Assembly (NCBI GenBank): GCA_030433115.1
Contig: JAUILH010000008.1
Location: forward strand, 1-60,291
Direction: 5' to 3'
Length of the DNA stretch: 60,291 nucleotides
Source: Bacteroidia bacterium
GTDB taxonomy: Bacteria; Bacteroidota; Bacteroidia; Flavobacteriales_D; JAUILH01
Shown piece by piece: positions 43,801 through 54,400 of this stretch. Below the pieces are notes generated by a model, which saw only the letters and a list, made by a program, of their open reading frames with translations, searched no databases and was not told the DNA's origin. Every line of letters starts with the position of its first letter. Positions within the stretch are counted from its first letter, which is position 1. A program made the translations under genes and the position numbers.

Positions 43801-44408
43801 TCTACCTGGAGGCATCCAATGGCTGTAACGGTCAGGTGGCGCAATTACTATCTCCTTGTATCGACTTGAGTAATGCGGCTTCCACTGAATTGTCCTTTTG
43901 GTATCATATGTATGGAAGCGACATGGGCGATTTGCATTTGGACGTATTCGATGGTACCGCCTGGCAATTAGATGTGATGACACCTATTTCCGGAGATAAG
44001 GGAGATAATTGGTTTCAGCAAACTGTGAATCTGGATACTCATAACGGCTCTGTGATTCAATTAAGATTTAGAGGTATTACAGGATCAAGTTGGGAGAGTG
44101 ATTTGGCACTGGATGATATCAATATTGATATTGAAGGGCTTGGTGTGGAAGACAATGAATTTAATGGTCGAATTTCCATTTATCCTAATCCGGGTGACGG
44201 CAGGATTACACTAGACTATGATTTTGGCACCGTTCAATGTTCTACTATTGAAATTATAGATGCCGCAGGTAAATTGGTTCACCAAATTCCAGCTAACAAT
44301 TCTAAAGCCTTACGTGAAGTCGACCTGACTGATTTATCTGGCGGACTATACACCATCAGGTTTCAAACAAGTTCTGGCCAAGTCAATAAAAAATTGCTCG
44401 TCAGGTAA
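40824..44408 (+). CDS. Secreted subtilisin-family (S8) protease with T9SS type A sorting domain
   Basis: This 1194-residue protein has a signal peptide ending GTFSQ and a pro-region (about 20-200). The S8 domain (about 225-500) has Asp237 or Asp238 in VAVNDDGEVG, His264 in GDHGDMVAGILGG, the oxyanion Asn352 in SCGNSGG and Ser432 in GGGTSAAAPG. A pre-peptidase-like beta domain, Ig/Fn3-like modules (about 630-800), a MAM-like jelly roll (about 1000-1100; LSFWYHMYGSDMGDLHLDV) and the C-terminal sorting domain (ISIYPNPGDGRITLDY...LSGGLYTIRF...KKLLVR) follow. It should be exported by the Por system and fixed on or released from the surface. It abuts the stop of the convergent gene. Confidence 0.95.
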   Translation: MVKFLLFTSIVLCSLGTFSQDEQPTLNLASDKVQLDNNVLSFIADNDPLNQSVYYLIQFYETPSQTAKETLERLGMDFYDYIPEHAYFVRIPRNFNREQLKQKDIFSITPIFHELKVNPQIAKGLEAGYYNSKNELLLTVRFFEGVHPSKIQQIVQTLGIDVLEFNQRLNQIVFNYNESDIRTITAIEEVKMVDVLLQELRPEDNLGRALHRSSSINHNDPLGPKFDGTGVSVAVNDDGEVGPHIDFTGRTDQTDVAGDQTGDHGDMVAGILGGAGNLNPLHEGMAKGAFLWIRQYSSSLPNTVNLHQNDDVMIFSSSYGDGCNAGYTGLSNQVDMEIRQNPSLIQVFSCGNSGGSNCGYGAGSGWGNITGGHKQGKNVIATANMERDEGLANSSSRGPAMDGRIKPDITAHGNGQISTDPNNLYSPGGGTSAAAPGISGVLAQLYHAYRSFNGGNNPESALLKSSLLNAADDLGNVGPDFQFGWGRVNAKNALEIIENNQYFSDDITQFDTDNYTLTVPAGVQEVKIMLYWSDYEGNPVSTTALVNDLDLEVSDGTTHLPWVLDPTPNATNLDAPATTGVDHLNNMEQVSILNPAAGNLNISVNGFDVPQGPQRYYVVYRFIYDDITVIYPNSGEGFVPGETERIFWDAYDNTGNFDLEYTIDNGNNWVPITGVPGNDRSYDWTVPNSVSGLCKVRVRRTGNSDDSDANFSIIETPQNIEVSQVCPGYVAITWDTVPDASAYVVYLLGNQYMDSIGTTTTNVFQVPANINIEHWISVAAIPQNNPGTVGRRAIAIYYDGSGVLNCSVPNDLSVHEVISPAVTEACSFDNTPVQIKIANYGQANQSNFDCKYEIAGQGVVSETYNGTLIPGQIANFTFSTPFSLSTMGTYPMKIWVEASADNNPANDSAFLSLDFGGTIVNNFPSIEDFESFSTCGTASDCELEVCALGNGWRNADNSVEDDIDWRVDDDGTPTNNSGPDVDHTTGTSTGNYIYLEASNGCNGQVAQLLSPCIDLSNAASTELSFWYHMYGSDMGDLHLDVFDGTAWQLDVMTPISGDKGDNWFQQTVNLDTHNGSVIQLRFRGITGSSWESDLALDDINIDIEGLGVEDNEFNGRISIYPNPGDGRITLDYDFGTVQCSTIEIIDAAGKLVHQIPANNSKALREVDLTDLSGGLYTIRFQTSSGQVNKKLLVR

Positions 44409-46184
44409 TCAATGCTTCACAAATCTTTGAGTTGATACCACCTTTTCTTGATCTGTCACCTTAATAAAATAAATCCCCGCCGGAAGTGTTGAAACATTGA
44501 CCCTGGCTTCTATTAATTTGGGTTGCTTTACAATGAGAAGTTTACCTAGTTGGTCGTACACTTCTATGTTAGCGGGGATTGTCTTGAATTTTAGGTTTAC
44601 AAAATCGTTAACTGGATTTGGGTACAATTCTAAATGATCTGGTTCAATCGCAAGGTCCTGAACACTCACAGGCTGACCACAAACTAAACCTTGTTCTACA
44701 AAGCCATTGATATAGTCAGCTCTATCTACAAGCACATCAATGCTCGCTGTATGTGATGAATCGACATAATCTCTTCCAAAGACATAAGCGAATGTGATGG
44801 TCTCCGTTTGGTTCTCTATAAAAGTGAAAGGTCCTGAAGAACCAAGCGCACGCCTATCGCCTTTTGGATTTGGACCTGCACCTGTATTCCACTCAGTCCA
44901 ATCGAAAATAAAAGATGGACTAACAGCACCCACGCCCCATCCTTCCGGATCGGAATTGCCTGGGTAAGCATAATCACATTCTATTGCAGAATTGGCTCCA
45001 GGATTAGATGAATAGCCCCCTCCTCCATAAACTAATTGATCACCATTCTGCCATAATCCGGCGAGATACCTGTAATATCCAATTGGAGAACTAGGGTCTC
45101 CTTGGGGGTAGGTATACACAGCTGGAGTACTGCCACCAGTGTAATGCATAAATTTCCTCAAACCTAATCGTTCATTGTCCACAATACCATCAGAATAATG
45201 CAGCCCATTGCCTTTATAACAAACACCATTATTGGCAGAAGCGGAGGCGTAAGAAACCGTGTAATTGTTGGTCGGTGATGGTCCTAAGTTATCTAAGCCA
45301 TCTGCCTCCATCTTAGGTCCAAAAATCATGGCTCCCATCGCTGGTGGAAAAGTGCCATAGGGAATAGCCCCATTGCAGCCACTATTGTCATTAGCATCTC
45401 CATTATACCCGTAAAATACACCCTTTTCCACATGACATCCTACATAATCATCACCAGAGCATCCTATGTCAAAATCCACCCAATTGCCAACCCAAACATC
45501 AAAGTAATCTCGGCCAGACACATTGGTGAGCTCATAATCTACAAAAACTGTATGCATAAGAGCTGAATCCTGATGGCAATCATATGCATATGCCATACAC
45601 CGCATATCCATTACAAAAGGCAATCCACCACTCTCCGTGTGAGTTGTACTATCTGTCATATACCACCATACAGCCTGATCACCCTTTATCCTGGGATAAT
45701 CACCTAGAGCGGGCTCGTACACACCATTGGAATTGAGGTCTACAAATGGCGCCAAATCTTGTGGCATCCCACAGTTGGTATTCCCATGCGCCGGCCATTC
45801 TGCAATCTGCAAAGGAATGGAGTAGCCTGGGGTCGTGTAATTATTGACATGAAAATCTATGCTATCTCCATCCACCTTGAACAATCTGTTAAAGTTAGTA
45901 TCACAGGCTCCTTTAAAATCACTGCCCAGTCCAAACTGATTAACCGCTACGCGCAATTGATTGAGTCCATCCAAGCCTCCCATCCAAAAACCTGCACTGT
46001 ATATTGAAGTGCGCCCGGAACCCTTTGGCACTTCAAAGCCAGCGTTGCTGGTATTAATGTCTTGAAAAAGTGGCGCCAGAAAATTAATTCTTGCATTGAT
46101 ATTATTGACATCAAGTTGCTCGGATGACTGTGCTTGTGCCTTGACAAAAAAAGACATAATTAAAAGTGATAAAAAGTACTTCAT
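44409..46184 (-). CDS. T9SS-exported large secreted protein A, 591 aa
   Basis: A signal peptide ending AQAQ is followed by a beta-rich domain with the family markers LDVNNINARINF, SGRTSIYSAGFWMGG, NGVYEPALGDYPRIKGD, WVDFDIGCSGDDYVGCHVEKG and GDRRALGSSGPFT. The C-terminal type A sorting tail is LELYPNPVNDFVNLKF...LPAGIYFIKV. It is a shorter paralogue of the protein coded directly upstream at 46256..50221, with conserved motifs in the same order. The family is common in Bacteroidota but has no assigned function that I know. There is a 71-bp gap to the paralogue, and the pair is probably cotranscribed. Confidence 0.85.
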   Translation of the reverse strand: MKYFLSLLIMSFFVKAQAQSSEQLDVNNINARINFLAPLFQDINTSNAGFEVPKGSGRTSIYSAGFWMGGLDGLNQLRVAVNQFGLGSDFKGACDTNFNRLFKVDGDSIDFHVNNYTTPGYSIPLQIAEWPAHGNTNCGMPQDLAPFVDLNSNGVYEPALGDYPRIKGDQAVWWYMTDSTTHTESGGLPFVMDMRCMAYAYDCHQDSALMHTVFVDYELTNVSGRDYFDVWVGNWVDFDIGCSGDDYVGCHVEKGVFYGYNGDANDNSGCNGAIPYGTFPPAMGAMIFGPKMEADGLDNLGPSPTNNYTVSYASASANNGVCYKGNGLHYSDGIVDNERLGLRKFMHYTGGSTPAVYTYPQGDPSSPIGYYRYLAGLWQNGDQLVYGGGGYSSNPGANSAIECDYAYPGNSDPEGWGVGAVSPSFIFDWTEWNTGAGPNPKGDRRALGSSGPFTFIENQTETITFAYVFGRDYVDSSHTASIDVLVDRADYINGFVEQGLVCGQPVSVQDLAIEPDHLELYPNPVNDFVNLKFKTIPANIEVYDQLGKLLIVKQPKLIEARVNVSTLPAGIYFIKVTDQEKVVSTQRFVKH

Positions 46185-46255
46185 ACAATCGGTTTTTTGA
46201 TATTAATCGGGAATCTCTCAGCTCGGAAAGATTCCCGTTTTGATAAGAATTAGAA

Positions 46256-49200
46256 TTAAAAATTCTCCAGGTCTGGTGGCCTCATCGTGCCAAACCATTT
46301 CAACACACGCTCACCAATACCCGGCGCATCTATATGTATGATGTAGGATCCGCTGGCAATTGGAATGCCTTTGAAGTTTTTCAAATCCCAATCCACATGC
46401 GTAATAGGAGAATCCTTTGTGATGGTTTTAACCAGCGTCCCGCCCACAGAATAAATTCTTATAGTACACACATCCGGAAGATTGGTGATTTTGATTCGAT
46501 TATCCAGCCTGTTATTCTCGTATTGAGAATAGGCATAGTAAGGGTTCGGCACAACATTAATAATACTCAATGCATTTTCTGCCGCTGTATCTACCTGTGT
46601 TTGAGTTGCCAGACCATCCAAGCTAAAGCCATACATTGGATAGCCATTGTTCTCACCAGTAATGGTTCTTTCTATGTGGCGTTTTGCCAGGTGAATAGAG
46701 ATTCTTACATCTGTTTCCAGATGTGTACGACCCTCTGCCAGCAAAGGCATTCCAACCCACATACACGACCTCCAGGCAGTAAAAGGATCATTGGACATCA
46801 TGGTTTCAATGTTGTTTCCACCATCATACCCACCAAGGAATACAGGGTTTTGAGTCTGTCTGTTTTTGAAAACATAGACGAACTGTTTACCGCCCAGCAC
46901 AACTTCTCCTATGCCACGGTAAGTATTTGGAGACGGATCCCACATCATCTTCATACCGCGGTCGAGCCCCAGCCACGAATCTTCACCGAAAGCCATATTT
47001 AGCCGCTCTCCCGTTTCTAAATCAATGGCGTAACCTGGAAACCAACTCATTCCGTTACCAGTACCATCGGCATCCCCTTCTTTATTCACAGAAGGTTGAT
47101 TAACCATGCGTCCTTTGAGTGTACCTCCCACCAAATTTGGGTCGTCCGACATTTCGATTACCGGACAGCGCGTCCATAAATCTTTATTACTTGTGATCAC
47201 AATATCTACACTGTTGTAATCTGTCACATCCATGGTGTTACTGGAGCCAGTGTATAAATTTCCAGGAGCAGGGCTATTGGTTGTATCGGCAATCGCTTTG
47301 TAGGCCGACCAAGTGCCGTTTACTATACTTTCAAAGTCATCAGACAGATTTAACTGTGGGAAGTCTTCAAACGGAGCAGTCGTTTGCGTTCCAATCCTGA
47401 TCCAATTCTCAAATGAGTTGTTATCTACATCAGATACTCCGGTTAACCAGGCTTTATTGGGATCGCTGAATTCAATACTACTGCTCACCAAATCGGTGTA
47501 TTTATTGTTGTCAACATAATCTGGTTGTGAAATCTGAACGGCAATGCCCCACTCCGGAATCAACTGCTCATTATTGGAAGCTATTGATTGATCAGAATTT
47601 ACCACTTCTCCTGTTGTCAGATTGGTCAACTCCCAAGGAGAATCGTTGGACAATTGTCCGCCTGTGTCTGGCAAGAATTTGATCTCGAATTGCCCTGTTG
47701 TCACATTCAATGGATTGATCACATGAATATCAACAGGTCCCATGTTTCTCTGATAAGTCGGATGATTCATCACGTAATTGTTTACGATATACTGTTCAGA
47801 CTCTTGAGTAAATCGTGTGACCAAAGCACCATTCCCTTCCCCTTCAATTCTTGTAATTTCTGGCCGGTCACCGAATTCGGAGTTAACCACCGTTCCGTTG
47901 AGTTCCGGAGCAGGTATATGAGGAATTGCACTATTAGACCTGATGGCACCTCCCAATGCCTTTCTGCTCGAGATAAAAGGTTTTTGTTGTCCATCAAAGA
48001 AATTAGGATCCGTTGGACTATATGGTTTGTATTCGTTGTGTGCATAGGCAATTGCCAAATAGTGGTAAGTTTTATGATTCACCAGACGCGTATCTCCCTC
48101 CGCAAACAAATCTTCTTTCAAGCTAAATGCATGTTGTATCCCGTTGTCAGATCCATTCACTTTCTCTACTGGCACACCAAATCCTACCTGATCATCAAAT
48201 TCAAAATTCACCAATTGCGCCACACCATCTTTAATATCGTACTGAAACGCTACTCTGGCCTTGTCGATATCGTCCAATTCATTCACAGACACATTGGCGT
48301 TCTTTAGCTGGTATACAATGTAGCCTTGAAATCTATAGACCGGATCTGGCTGATAAGTATTGCCATTATTATCAATCAAAGTTTCCGGTAAAAATGGATC
48401 AGCTTCCTCATAATCTTCATTGGCATTATTTGAACCAGCACGGTTACTCAAAGTCAGAATTAATTCTCTGTCAAGTTCTTCGATTGCCATATCTGGTGCA
48501 TGAGGTCCTTCCATAATCTCAAAGCAGTTATCGAATAAAGCCTGCGCCTTGTCATCCGCAATCCTCAATTTTTCTACAGAGGCAAAAGGACTTCCACCAG
48601 TAGCTCTGGCGTAGACTACACCTACGGTAATGTTGTTTTTTGCACCGGGTTCTAAAGTAAATGGTCCGGCCGACTGTAAGAAGCGTCTATCTCCTTCAGG
48701 AGTAGGAGCCCCTCCTCCATTGTTGTTTTCAGTCCAATCAAACAAATTAGTAACGCCTCCTGTACCAAATCCTTGAGGGTCCGAGTCTCCAGGGAAGGCA
48801 TAATCACAAGCAATATTGCCTTGTGCACCCGGATTACCAACATAACCACCTCCACCATATACTAATGGGCTGCCGTCTTGCCAGAGCCCTTGCAAGTATC
48901 TGTAGTGCTCAACCGGATTTCCTTGATCTGGATCTTGCTGAGGAAATCCATAAACGGAGGGGGTAGAGCCACCTGTATAATACATGAATTTTCTCATACC
49001 GAATCGCTCGTTATCCACAATGGTGTCTCCATAACCGATTCCCATACCTTTATAGGTAATTCCGTCGCCTGCTATGGCATCACCATAAGAAACAAAGTAG
49101 TTGTTATGTTTACTTGGACCAGGATTATCAATACCATCGTCATCTTTATATGGTCCTTCGAAAAAATCCACACCAATGGCCGGAGGGTTTGCACCATAAG

Positions 49201-50221
49201 GAAGTGCACCATTACAATTGGCATCATCTACAGCATCACCATTGTAACAATACCCTAAACCTCTTTGCACATCACAACCCACATAATCATCCCCTGAGCA
49301 TCCCAAATCAGGATCAATCCACTGGGCAAAATACGTATCATAAAGTGTTGTAGTGCCTCTATTGGTTAATTCGTAGTTATAAAATGTCATGTCGTTAAGT
49401 TCATCGTTGGTTGCAAAAGCAAATGCCTGTGCTTTCACCTCCATCCCGATAGGATCTCCTCCCGATTCAGTATGCACATTTCCATTGTCATTAAATATCC
49501 ACCAGTAGGTTTTGTCGCCATAAAGTGTACCTGGGTCTTCCCGTCTTTTTGGACAAGACAAGTCTCCGTCAATGTCATAATAAGGATAATCACCATTTGT
49601 TGGGTCATACACACCATTTTGATTGACATCTTTGTATGGCGCCAGGAAATAATTAAATCCGGGTTCACCATTTCCAGGCCAATCCAAAATAGACTTTGGA
49701 ATTTGATAGTTTGGGTAGTTTTCACTTTCATCACAATTAATGTCATTTTTACACTCCCACCAGGCTTTGAATTCCTCCACATCCGATCTACAAATTGTAA
49801 AGAACTTATCATACTTCTCACAAATTGTTGGGTCGGTAGAAGCAGCCCCGTCGGTCAACGGACCGGTCCAATAGTCATTGCCACTTCCAAAAGTGGCCGC
49901 AGCAATCTTCAATTGATCGTTTGCATCCACGCCTCCCATCCACAATGCTCCTGAATAAATGGCCGTGTTTCCAGAACCAATTGGCACTTCATAAGCAGCA
50001 TTACTTGTTGACCTGTCCTGCCACATTCTTCCCCCTGTTTCCAATAAGGCTCTGACATTGTTCACTTCCAGTTGTGTTCGGGCAGTTGCCGGTGCACATG
50101 TTGTTGCACGTTTTGATAAAACCTGCTGTTTCTGCTTTCCGGGACCTTCTCTAGACCACGATTTCGTCATAATAAGTAGTAGTAGAACAGTTAGACTTGT
50201 GAACTTCTTCATAAACATCAA
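46256..50221 (-). CDS. Large secreted protein B, paralogue of A, 1321 aa
   Basis: After an N-terminal signal (MFMKKFTSLTVLLLLIMTKSWS) the protein repeats the family markers: LEVNNVRALLETGG, GSGNTAIYSGALWMGG, NGVYDPTNGDYPYYDIDGD, WIDPDLGCSGDDYVGCDVQRG, GDRRFLQSAGPFTL. It then extends far beyond the short paralogue (about 700 extra residues) before a terminal beta domain (IRIYSVGGTLVKTI, GIPIASGSYIIHI, ending WFGTMRPPDLENF). That end is fold-like T9SS tail but lacks the usual basic last residues. Function unknown; surface or extracellular. A start 3 bp upstream (second Met) is equally possible. Confidence 0.85.
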   Translation of the reverse strand: MMFMKKFTSLTVLLLLIMTKSWSREGPGKQKQQVLSKRATTCAPATARTQLEVNNVRALLETGGRMWQDRSTSNAAYEVPIGSGNTAIYSGALWMGGVDANDQLKIAAATFGSGNDYWTGPLTDGAASTDPTICEKYDKFFTICRSDVEEFKAWWECKNDINCDESENYPNYQIPKSILDWPGNGEPGFNYFLAPYKDVNQNGVYDPTNGDYPYYDIDGDLSCPKRREDPGTLYGDKTYWWIFNDNGNVHTESGGDPIGMEVKAQAFAFATNDELNDMTFYNYELTNRGTTTLYDTYFAQWIDPDLGCSGDDYVGCDVQRGLGYCYNGDAVDDANCNGALPYGANPPAIGVDFFEGPYKDDDGIDNPGPSKHNNYFVSYGDAIAGDGITYKGMGIGYGDTIVDNERFGMRKFMYYTGGSTPSVYGFPQQDPDQGNPVEHYRYLQGLWQDGSPLVYGGGGYVGNPGAQGNIACDYAFPGDSDPQGFGTGGVTNLFDWTENNNGGGAPTPEGDRRFLQSAGPFTLEPGAKNNITVGVVYARATGGSPFASVEKLRIADDKAQALFDNCFEIMEGPHAPDMAIEELDRELILTLSNRAGSNNANEDYEEADPFLPETLIDNNGNTYQPDPVYRFQGYIVYQLKNANVSVNELDDIDKARVAFQYDIKDGVAQLVNFEFDDQVGFGVPVEKVNGSDNGIQHAFSLKEDLFAEGDTRLVNHKTYHYLAIAYAHNEYKPYSPTDPNFFDGQQKPFISSRKALGGAIRSNSAIPHIPAPELNGTVVNSEFGDRPEITRIEGEGNGALVTRFTQESEQYIVNNYVMNHPTYQRNMGPVDIHVINPLNVTTGQFEIKFLPDTGGQLSNDSPWELTNLTTGEVVNSDQSIASNNEQLIPEWGIAVQISQPDYVDNNKYTDLVSSSIEFSDPNKAWLTGVSDVDNNSFENWIRIGTQTTAPFEDFPQLNLSDDFESIVNGTWSAYKAIADTTNSPAPGNLYTGSSNTMDVTDYNSVDIVITSNKDLWTRCPVIEMSDDPNLVGGTLKGRMVNQPSVNKEGDADGTGNGMSWFPGYAIDLETGERLNMAFGEDSWLGLDRGMKMMWDPSPNTYRGIGEVVLGGKQFVYVFKNRQTQNPVFLGGYDGGNNIETMMSNDPFTAWRSCMWVGMPLLAEGRTHLETDVRISIHLAKRHIERTITGENNGYPMYGFSLDGLATQTQVDTAAENALSIINVVPNPYYAYSQYENNRLDNRIKITNLPDVCTIRIYSVGGTLVKTITKDSPITHVDWDLKNFKGIPIASGSYIIHIDAPGIGERVLKWFGTMRPPDLENF

Positions 50222-50672
50222 TTTTACTATTGTTTACGTAAATCTAAATTGAAGTTTTAAAATTATCATCTCATTTAAAACCATATTTATACATGTCAAA
50301 AACAATTGAAATAAGCATAAATAACTGTTTTATAATGAATTAAATTTTATTTTTTGGTTCAAATATTCCATTTTTCCAAATAACCGTTATTTTTCCATAT
50401 ATAACAGAAAATAAAATCGTATAAAAACATGATAAACAAATAGTTAATGATATATTTTTATACACATCAAAAGACTAAATATACGCATGTATTTTTTTGT
50501 AACCGCCATTGAACCTAAATCTTCAAATTACCCATTAATAAAGGCTTACAGAGAAACACTTTAATCAACAATCATCACCTTTTAGTCAATAAATTGGATT
50601 CCTAAATAAACCAATAAGTTCATTTATATTTACATATTGCTATATTGAGAAAGAACATTTAAAAAGAGAGGG
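50222..50672. other. 451-bp AT-rich intergenic region
   Basis: This is the divergent gap between secreted protein B and the LytTR regulator. It is very AT-rich, with no ORF that looks coding and no strong hairpin. It must contain both promoters; a TAGATTTA near 50239-50246 on the minus strand is one mismatch from TAnnTTTG. Confidence 0.6.
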
Positions 50673-51449
50673 ATGAAATTAAAATCGTTAATCGTTGATG
50701 ATGAAGATCTGGCAAGAGAGAACCTTAAAATTCTTTTAGAGGATTTTTGTCCTGAAATTGAAGTGATAGGTGATGCTGGCAACATCAGAGATGCCAAAAG
50801 CATGATAGAGGAACTTAAGCCGGAAGTGGTATTTTTGGATATCAGAATGCCATCTGGCGCTGAAGGGTTTGAGTTATTGGAATCAATAGAAAAGCGTGAC
50901 TTCATGGTTGTTTTTGTGACTGCCTTCAAAGACTACGCCATTAAAGCCTTCAATGCAAACGCCGTTCATTACGTTCTTAAACCAGTGGATATTGACGATT
51001 TGAAAACCTCCGTTGGGAAACTCATTGAAGCGAAAAAGAGTTTGGATGAAAACCCAACCACATTCAACGATTACAACGACATTATTTCACATTTGGCTGA
51101 TAGCCTTAAAAACAATCGACCTTCAAACCGAATTACCATCTCACATACCAAGGGATTAAAAATTGTAGAGGATAATGAAATCCGAAATTTGGAAGCTTCA
51201 GGGAACTGTACAACACTATATTTTAATGATGGATCGAGATATTTGGACACCCGCACACTGAAGGTCTACGAGGGCTTACTTGACACTGGAAAATTCTTCA
51301 GAATTCACAAATCACACATCATCAATATGGATGTATTGAAAGAATACTTGAGTGAAGATGGGCATTTTGCGGTCTTGCAAGACGGAACCAGATTGCCCAT
51401 TGCCAGAAACAGGTTAAGCACATTTTTGACCACCGTTAAATCTCTATAG
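50673..51449 (+). CDS. LytTR-family response regulator
   Basis: This 258-residue regulator has a receiver domain (residues 1-125) with the acidic pocket Asp9/Asp10 (LIVDDED), phospho-acceptor Asp56 (VVFLDIRMP) and Lys in VHYVLKPVD. A LytTR DNA-binding domain follows (about 150-255; LEASGNCTTLYFNDGSRYL, FFRIHKSHIINMDVL, LPIARNRLSTF). The histidine kinase gene begins 7 bp after its stop, so they are a cognate pair in one operon with the regulator first. The divergent secreted proteins are the nearest possible targets. Confidence 0.95.
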   Translation: MKLKSLIVDDEDLARENLKILLEDFCPEIEVIGDAGNIRDAKSMIEELKPEVVFLDIRMPSGAEGFELLESIEKRDFMVVFVTAFKDYAIKAFNANAVHYVLKPVDIDDLKTSVGKLIEAKKSLDENPTTFNDYNDIISHLADSLKNNRPSNRITISHTKGLKIVEDNEIRNLEASGNCTTLYFNDGSRYLDTRTLKVYEGLLDTGKFFRIHKSHIINMDVLKEYLSEDGHFAVLQDGTRLPIARNRLSTFLTTVKSL

Positions 51450-51456
51450 CTACCTA

Positions 51457-54400
51457 TTGATGAGACTAATCTCAACGCTTCTACTTCTTGTTTCAAGTCT
51501 TTTAACACAAGCGCAAGAATACAACTTCATTAGTTATACGGTTGAGAAGGGGCTTGCCCAAAACCAGGTGCTCGCCATTACCCAGGATCCGAGCGGTTAC
51601 TTGTGGTTTGGAACAACCGGAGGACTCAGTAGATTTGACGGCAAGGACTTCAAAAACTTCTCCCAGAGAGATGGTTTATACAGAAACCAGGTCAACGCCC
51701 TATTCGTAGATCAAAGCGGAAAACTATGGATCGCATCCAATGGTGGTGTGAGTGTCTATGACGGAACTCTTTTCAAACAAATCTCTTTTGGAGAAAAATA
51801 TGTGTCCAGTAAAATTACCTCCATCGCTCAATCAGATGATGGCGCCATGTGGTTCGCAACCGATGATTTGGGCATCATTATCAAAACAGAGGATGGTTTT
51901 AGTTATATCAACACCTCTAAAGGACTGAAAAGCAACAATGTTCGGTCGATATTTAAAGATAAAAAAGGGCTTATCTGGATAGGCACAAAAAAAGGACTCA
52001 ATTTTTTCCGGGACCAAGCCATTTACGGTTTTCAAAACCCTGATTTGGACACTTCAATCAGTCATTTGAGCGAAACCAACACAGGTGATCTATTGGTTTG
52101 CACCTTTGGAAAAGGTGTATTTAAAATTGACAATAATAGCAACATCACCAACTACACAAGCCAAAACGGTCTCATTTCAGACTGGGTCAGACAAAGCTTT
52201 ACGGACACCAAAGGCACTACCTGGTTTGTGACTAAATACGGTGTTCAAGAGTTTAAATCTTCCAAAATCATCGAAACCTACACCACAGACAACGGCTTGC
52301 CTTTTGACAATATTAGGTGCTTGCTCAGAGACAACGAAGGTAACATGTGGTTCGGATCAAACGGCAAGGGAGCGCTCAAGTTTTCGGGGAAAGCGTTTTT
52401 GAATTATACCGACAAAGATGTTTTGGCAGACAATATTATCATGTCTATCGTTGAAGATAGAGATGGGGTACTGTGGTTAGGTACCTACGAAACAGGGGTC
52501 ATTAAATTCAAAAACCAACAGCTAGAAGTGATCTCTACCGAACAAGGTTTGAGCAGTAAAACGGTTTGGAGCGCCCTTATAGATAAAAAAGGGAGGAAAT
52601 GGTTTGGAACAGCAAGAGGTCTAAACTTACTTGACAACGGTAGGCTAAAGACTTTTTTGTCGTCCGACCCTCAAGGGCTCAGCGATGGCAAGATTACCGC
52701 AATTCATCAGGCCAGAGACGGTAAAATCTGGTTTGGATCAAGAAACGGCATTTCTCACTACAAAGAAGACAGCACTTTTGTAAACTATGATTCGCTGAAT
52801 GGTTTTTTTGGCAGCAATATCCGATCCATTGCAGAAGACAAAAACGGGCACTTATGGTGCGGTGCAGATGAAGGCCTTTTCAAATTTGATCCGAAAAACG
52901 AAACCACTGAAAAAATCTCACTGGGCGAATCTGCCAATCAATCCAAAGTGCTGAGCATAGTCATTACTCCCGAACAAGATATTTGGTGCGGCACAGACAA
53001 TGGTTTATTCCTGAAGCGCGGAGACAATTTCAAATACATCACAATTGCCAATGATGCTCGCGCCAACTTCATCAATTTCCTTTTACACGATCCTCAGGGT
53101 CTATGGATTGGAACCAATTACGGAATTTTCTTGCTTGAAGACGACGGTAAGGACTTTAAATTTAAATCCTTCACAAGCCATGAAGGCATCAAAAACCTGG
53201 AATGCAATTTAAATGCGGCACATCACGACAGGAACGGCTATTACTGGTTTGGAACCGCTGGTGGACTGGTTCGTTTAGATAAAACTGAACTCAAAATCAA
53301 CAGTGGTATTGAGCAAAAAGTCTCATTAAGGTCGGTCAAACTCTTCAATGAAGATACAGATTGGAGCAAATATGCGGACGTTGACAAAAACACAGGCCTC
53401 CCAAAAAACCTAATCCTGAGTCATAATAAGAACACCCTTCATTTCGACTTCAATTTATTTAACTTCTCTAACCCTGAAGGCGTCCAGTATAAATATATCT
53501 TAGAAGGGTTTGATGAACAATGGTCGTCTTTGAGCTCTGAAAGAACCGCCATATACAGAAGACTGCCTCCGGGAGACTACACATTCAAAGTGAAGGCCAA
53601 AAATAGTGCGGGCGAGTGGTCGGAGCCCACAGTATTCAAATTCACCATAAAACCTCCTTTTTGGCAAACCACATGGTTCCTGGCCCTCTGTGTCATTGGT
53701 TTTGTGTGCCTGGTAATTGCTGTTGTCATTTGGAGAAAATCGGTGAGCAGTAGAAAAAGGGAAACCGAACAACTCAAATACAGAAATAAGTTATTGGCGC
53801 TTGAGCATCAGAGTTTGAATGCCTCATTAAACCGCCACTTCATATTCAACGCCCTCAACTCCATTCAATACTACATTAACCGGCAAGATAGAATCTCTGC
53901 CAACAAATACCTCTCTAGTTTTGCCAAACTAATTCGGAAAAATTTGGACAGTGCTTCTTCCGGTGGCAACTATGTAACACTCGCAGAAGAAATTGACAGA
54001 ATAGAGCTCTATTTAAGTCTGGAACACATGAGATTTGCCAACAAGTTTGAATACTCCATAGACTACAAACAAAAAATTGACCTGGAATCTATTATGGTGC
54101 CTGCTATGATGCTACAACCATTCATTGAAAACAGCATTTGGCATGGCATTCTGCCGCTTGAAAAACCCGGAAAAATCACCTTGACCCTGGATCGCAATAA
54201 AAACGGTGACATACATTTCGAGATCAGTGACAATGGGATTGGAATAGACAAGAGTCTGGAAAACAAATTGAAAAATGGTGGCACGCACGACTCAAAGGGT
54301 ATGAAAATTACAAGTGGCAGGATTCAATTGTTAAAAACCATCACCCAGAAAAATATTTCTTTAAAAGGACCGTTTCAATTAGTAGATGAGCATGGAAACA

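Noticed and set aside
46334-48307. Long plus-strand ORFs of 222 and 239 aa
   Set aside because: Both are antisense to the 1321-residue secreted protein, which has clear domains throughout; the products are Ile/Cys/His-rich without structure.
51500-53300. Tandem DNA repeats in the histidine kinase gene
   Set aside because: The periodic pattern is protein-level (beta-propeller WFGT motifs) and the DNA has diverged; it is explained by the domain.
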